Part shown: one piece after another, positions 12,677-13,561 of the stretch
How the letters are laid out: every line of letters starts with the position of its first letter
Position numbering within the stretch: the first letter of the stretch is position 1
From: an uncultured Verrucomicrobiales bacterium
GTDB taxonomy: Bacteria; Verrucomicrobiota; Verrucomicrobiia; Verrucomicrobiales; Akkermansiaceae
Assembly: GCA_937969125.1 (NCBI GenBank)
Contig: CALBVA010000003.1
Coordinates: 1-13,561 of the forward strand
DNA: 13,561 bases
Direction of reading: 5' to 3'
Notes under the pieces: generated by a model
The model's database searches: none
What the model was told of the DNA's origin: nothing
Seen by the model: the letters and a program-made list of their open reading frames with translations, nothing else
Translations under genes and position numbers: made by a program

Positions 12677-13561
12677 GAAATCACCAGCTCTGCTAACTTT
12701 TCGGCGAGGGTTTCGCGGAAGGCGGCGTCATTGTGAAGCATCCACTGGCGGGCTGCTGCTCCTTTTTTATCTCGCTCGGCAGGCTCCATGGACAGGGCGT
12801 TTTTGACAGCTGCTTCCATGGCATCCGGTGTGATGTGAAAATTAGTCCCCATGTGCCGCTGTTCGGATTTCGACCAGGCCACCAGCGCGCCGCGGGGCTC
12901 TTTGATGAGCTCATTCATCGGAGGAGCATCGGTGGTGATGACGTAGGCGCGGCAGCTCATGGCCTCCACGATGTAGTGACCCCATCCCTCCGAGAGGGAA
13001 GTGCAGAGATGGATTGGGTGCTCATTGTAGAGCTTTCGGAGATCCTCCTCGCTGAGATACTCGGTAATGAGGTGCACATTCCGTGGCACTTCTTCCGGAG
13101 CATTTTCAGCATGTTGGAGCAGGGTGAGCTTGGGCCATTCGGGATGCTTGCTCCATTGTTCCAATATTTCCTCCGTTCCCTTCAGGGTGCTACGGCCGGC
13201 GAGGTGGAGGACGCCGTTTTCTTTTCGCTCGCGTCCCTCATCCAGCAAATCTTCCGAGGTGAAGCCGGTGTAATGACTGGACTGATGATGCTTACTGAAA
13301 ATCTCAAGGGCGTGACGGCTTTTGCAAAAGACGTGGTCGATTTTGGCCAGCTTCCCGAGGTGCCGCTCCGGGAAGCGCTCTTGATTTGGGATCAGGATGT
13401 TTGTCTTGGCCTTTCCGATCCAGCGGGTGAAGACACGCTCCATGAAGATGTTTGCATCGTAGTCCCGGGTCTGTCCCAGGAAGCCGGCCCATGGCTTGAG
13501 GTCTCGACAATGACTGACTGTCACCTTATGTCCCGCTGCCTCGGCGGCTTCTTTGACAAGG
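12673..13561 (-). CDS. Glycosyltransferase, GT4-like (5' end cut by window edge)
   Basis: The frame is open from the stop at 12673-12675 to the right edge. A GTG at 13524 could be taken as the start, but the twelve upstream codons (LVKEAAEAAGHK before VTVSHC) read as the usual first helix of a GT-B enzyme. The gene therefore begins outside the window; 295 residues are visible. The C-terminal nucleotide-sugar domain has HLAGRSTLKGTEEILEQW (visible residues about 119-136) and the EX7E motif in SEGWGHYIVEAMSC (Glu191 and Glu199 of the visible part), followed by VITTDAPPMNELI. This is typical of retaining GT4 enzymes. With kdsD and the MsbA-like exporter beside it, a role in lipopolysaccharide or other surface glycan synthesis is likely. 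Sugar donor and acceptor are unknown. Genes further right may continue the cluster. Confidence 0.9.
   Translation of the reverse strand, partial: LVKEAAEAAGHKVTVSHCRDLKPWAGFLGQTRDYDANIFMERVFTRWIGKAKTNILIPNQERFPERHLGKLAKIDHVFCKSRHALEIFSKHHQSSHYTGFTSEDLLDEGRERKENGVLHLAGRSTLKGTEEILEQWSKHPEWPKLTLLQHAENAPEEVPRNVHLITEYLSEEDLRKLYNEHPIHLCTSLSEGWGHYIVEAMSCRAYVITTDAPPMNELIKEPRGALVAWSKSEQRHMGTNFHITPDAMEAAVKNALSMEPAERDKKGAAARQWMLHNDAAFRETLAEKLAELVIS

Overview
The window reads as ordinary chromosomal DNA of a Gram-negative bacterium, most likely a member of the Verrucomicrobiota. This placement is an inference. It rests on moderately GC-rich coding DNA, mostly no Shine-Dalgarno sequence before starts, outer-membrane and lipopolysaccharide genes, a bacterial Spondin_N protein, and the style of the hypothetical proteins. 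No rRNA, tRNA, CRISPR array, insertion sequence, phage gene or plasmid gene was seen. The left edge cuts a gene, and the right edge also cuts a gene: the glycosyltransferase frame stays open to the last base.

Positions 1-2931 (minus strand) hold a cell-envelope cluster read right to left. First comes a secreted type-1 copper (cupredoxin-like) protein with a C-terminal carboxypeptidase-regulatory-like domain. It overlaps by one base a porin-like outer-membrane beta-barrel. After a 186-base gap comes a secreted Spondin_N-domain protein that runs off the left edge. A LysR-type regulator (3439-4389, plus) lies divergent to the cluster and is the obvious candidate regulator. A doubtful 60-codon reading frame sits just before it. 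The shared upstream region contains short direct repeats close to the cupredoxin start.

Positions 4538-5605 (minus) encode a secreted protein with a long helical, probably coiled-coil stalk and a C-terminal CAP/SCP domain. It is divergent from panD (aspartate 1-decarboxylase, 5718-6065), which ends in a convincing intrinsic terminator. Next, on the plus strand, come secG with a Pro/Ala-repeat tail, a rhomboid intramembrane protease with an extra N-terminal region, and a class III PLP aminotransferase. They have gaps of 32 and 12 bases and are probably one transcript.

Positions 9110-13561 begin with an unrecognised minus-strand gene whose 3' end overlaps the aminotransferase by 9 bases. Its coding sequence carries a perfect 22-bp palindrome. 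Beyond it is an AT-rich spacer with inverted and direct repeats. Then come three lipopolysaccharide-type genes: kdsD (arabinose-5-phosphate isomerase, for Kdo), a divergent MsbA-like lipid exporter ABC protein, and a convergent GT4-type glycosyltransferase.

No gene set here clearly forms a new defence or mobile system. The points most worth a second look are the cupredoxin/porin/Spondin_N cluster with its LysR neighbour, the 22-bp palindrome, the structured spacer at 9611-9849, the CAP-coiled-coil architecture, and the expanding repeat in the secG tail.
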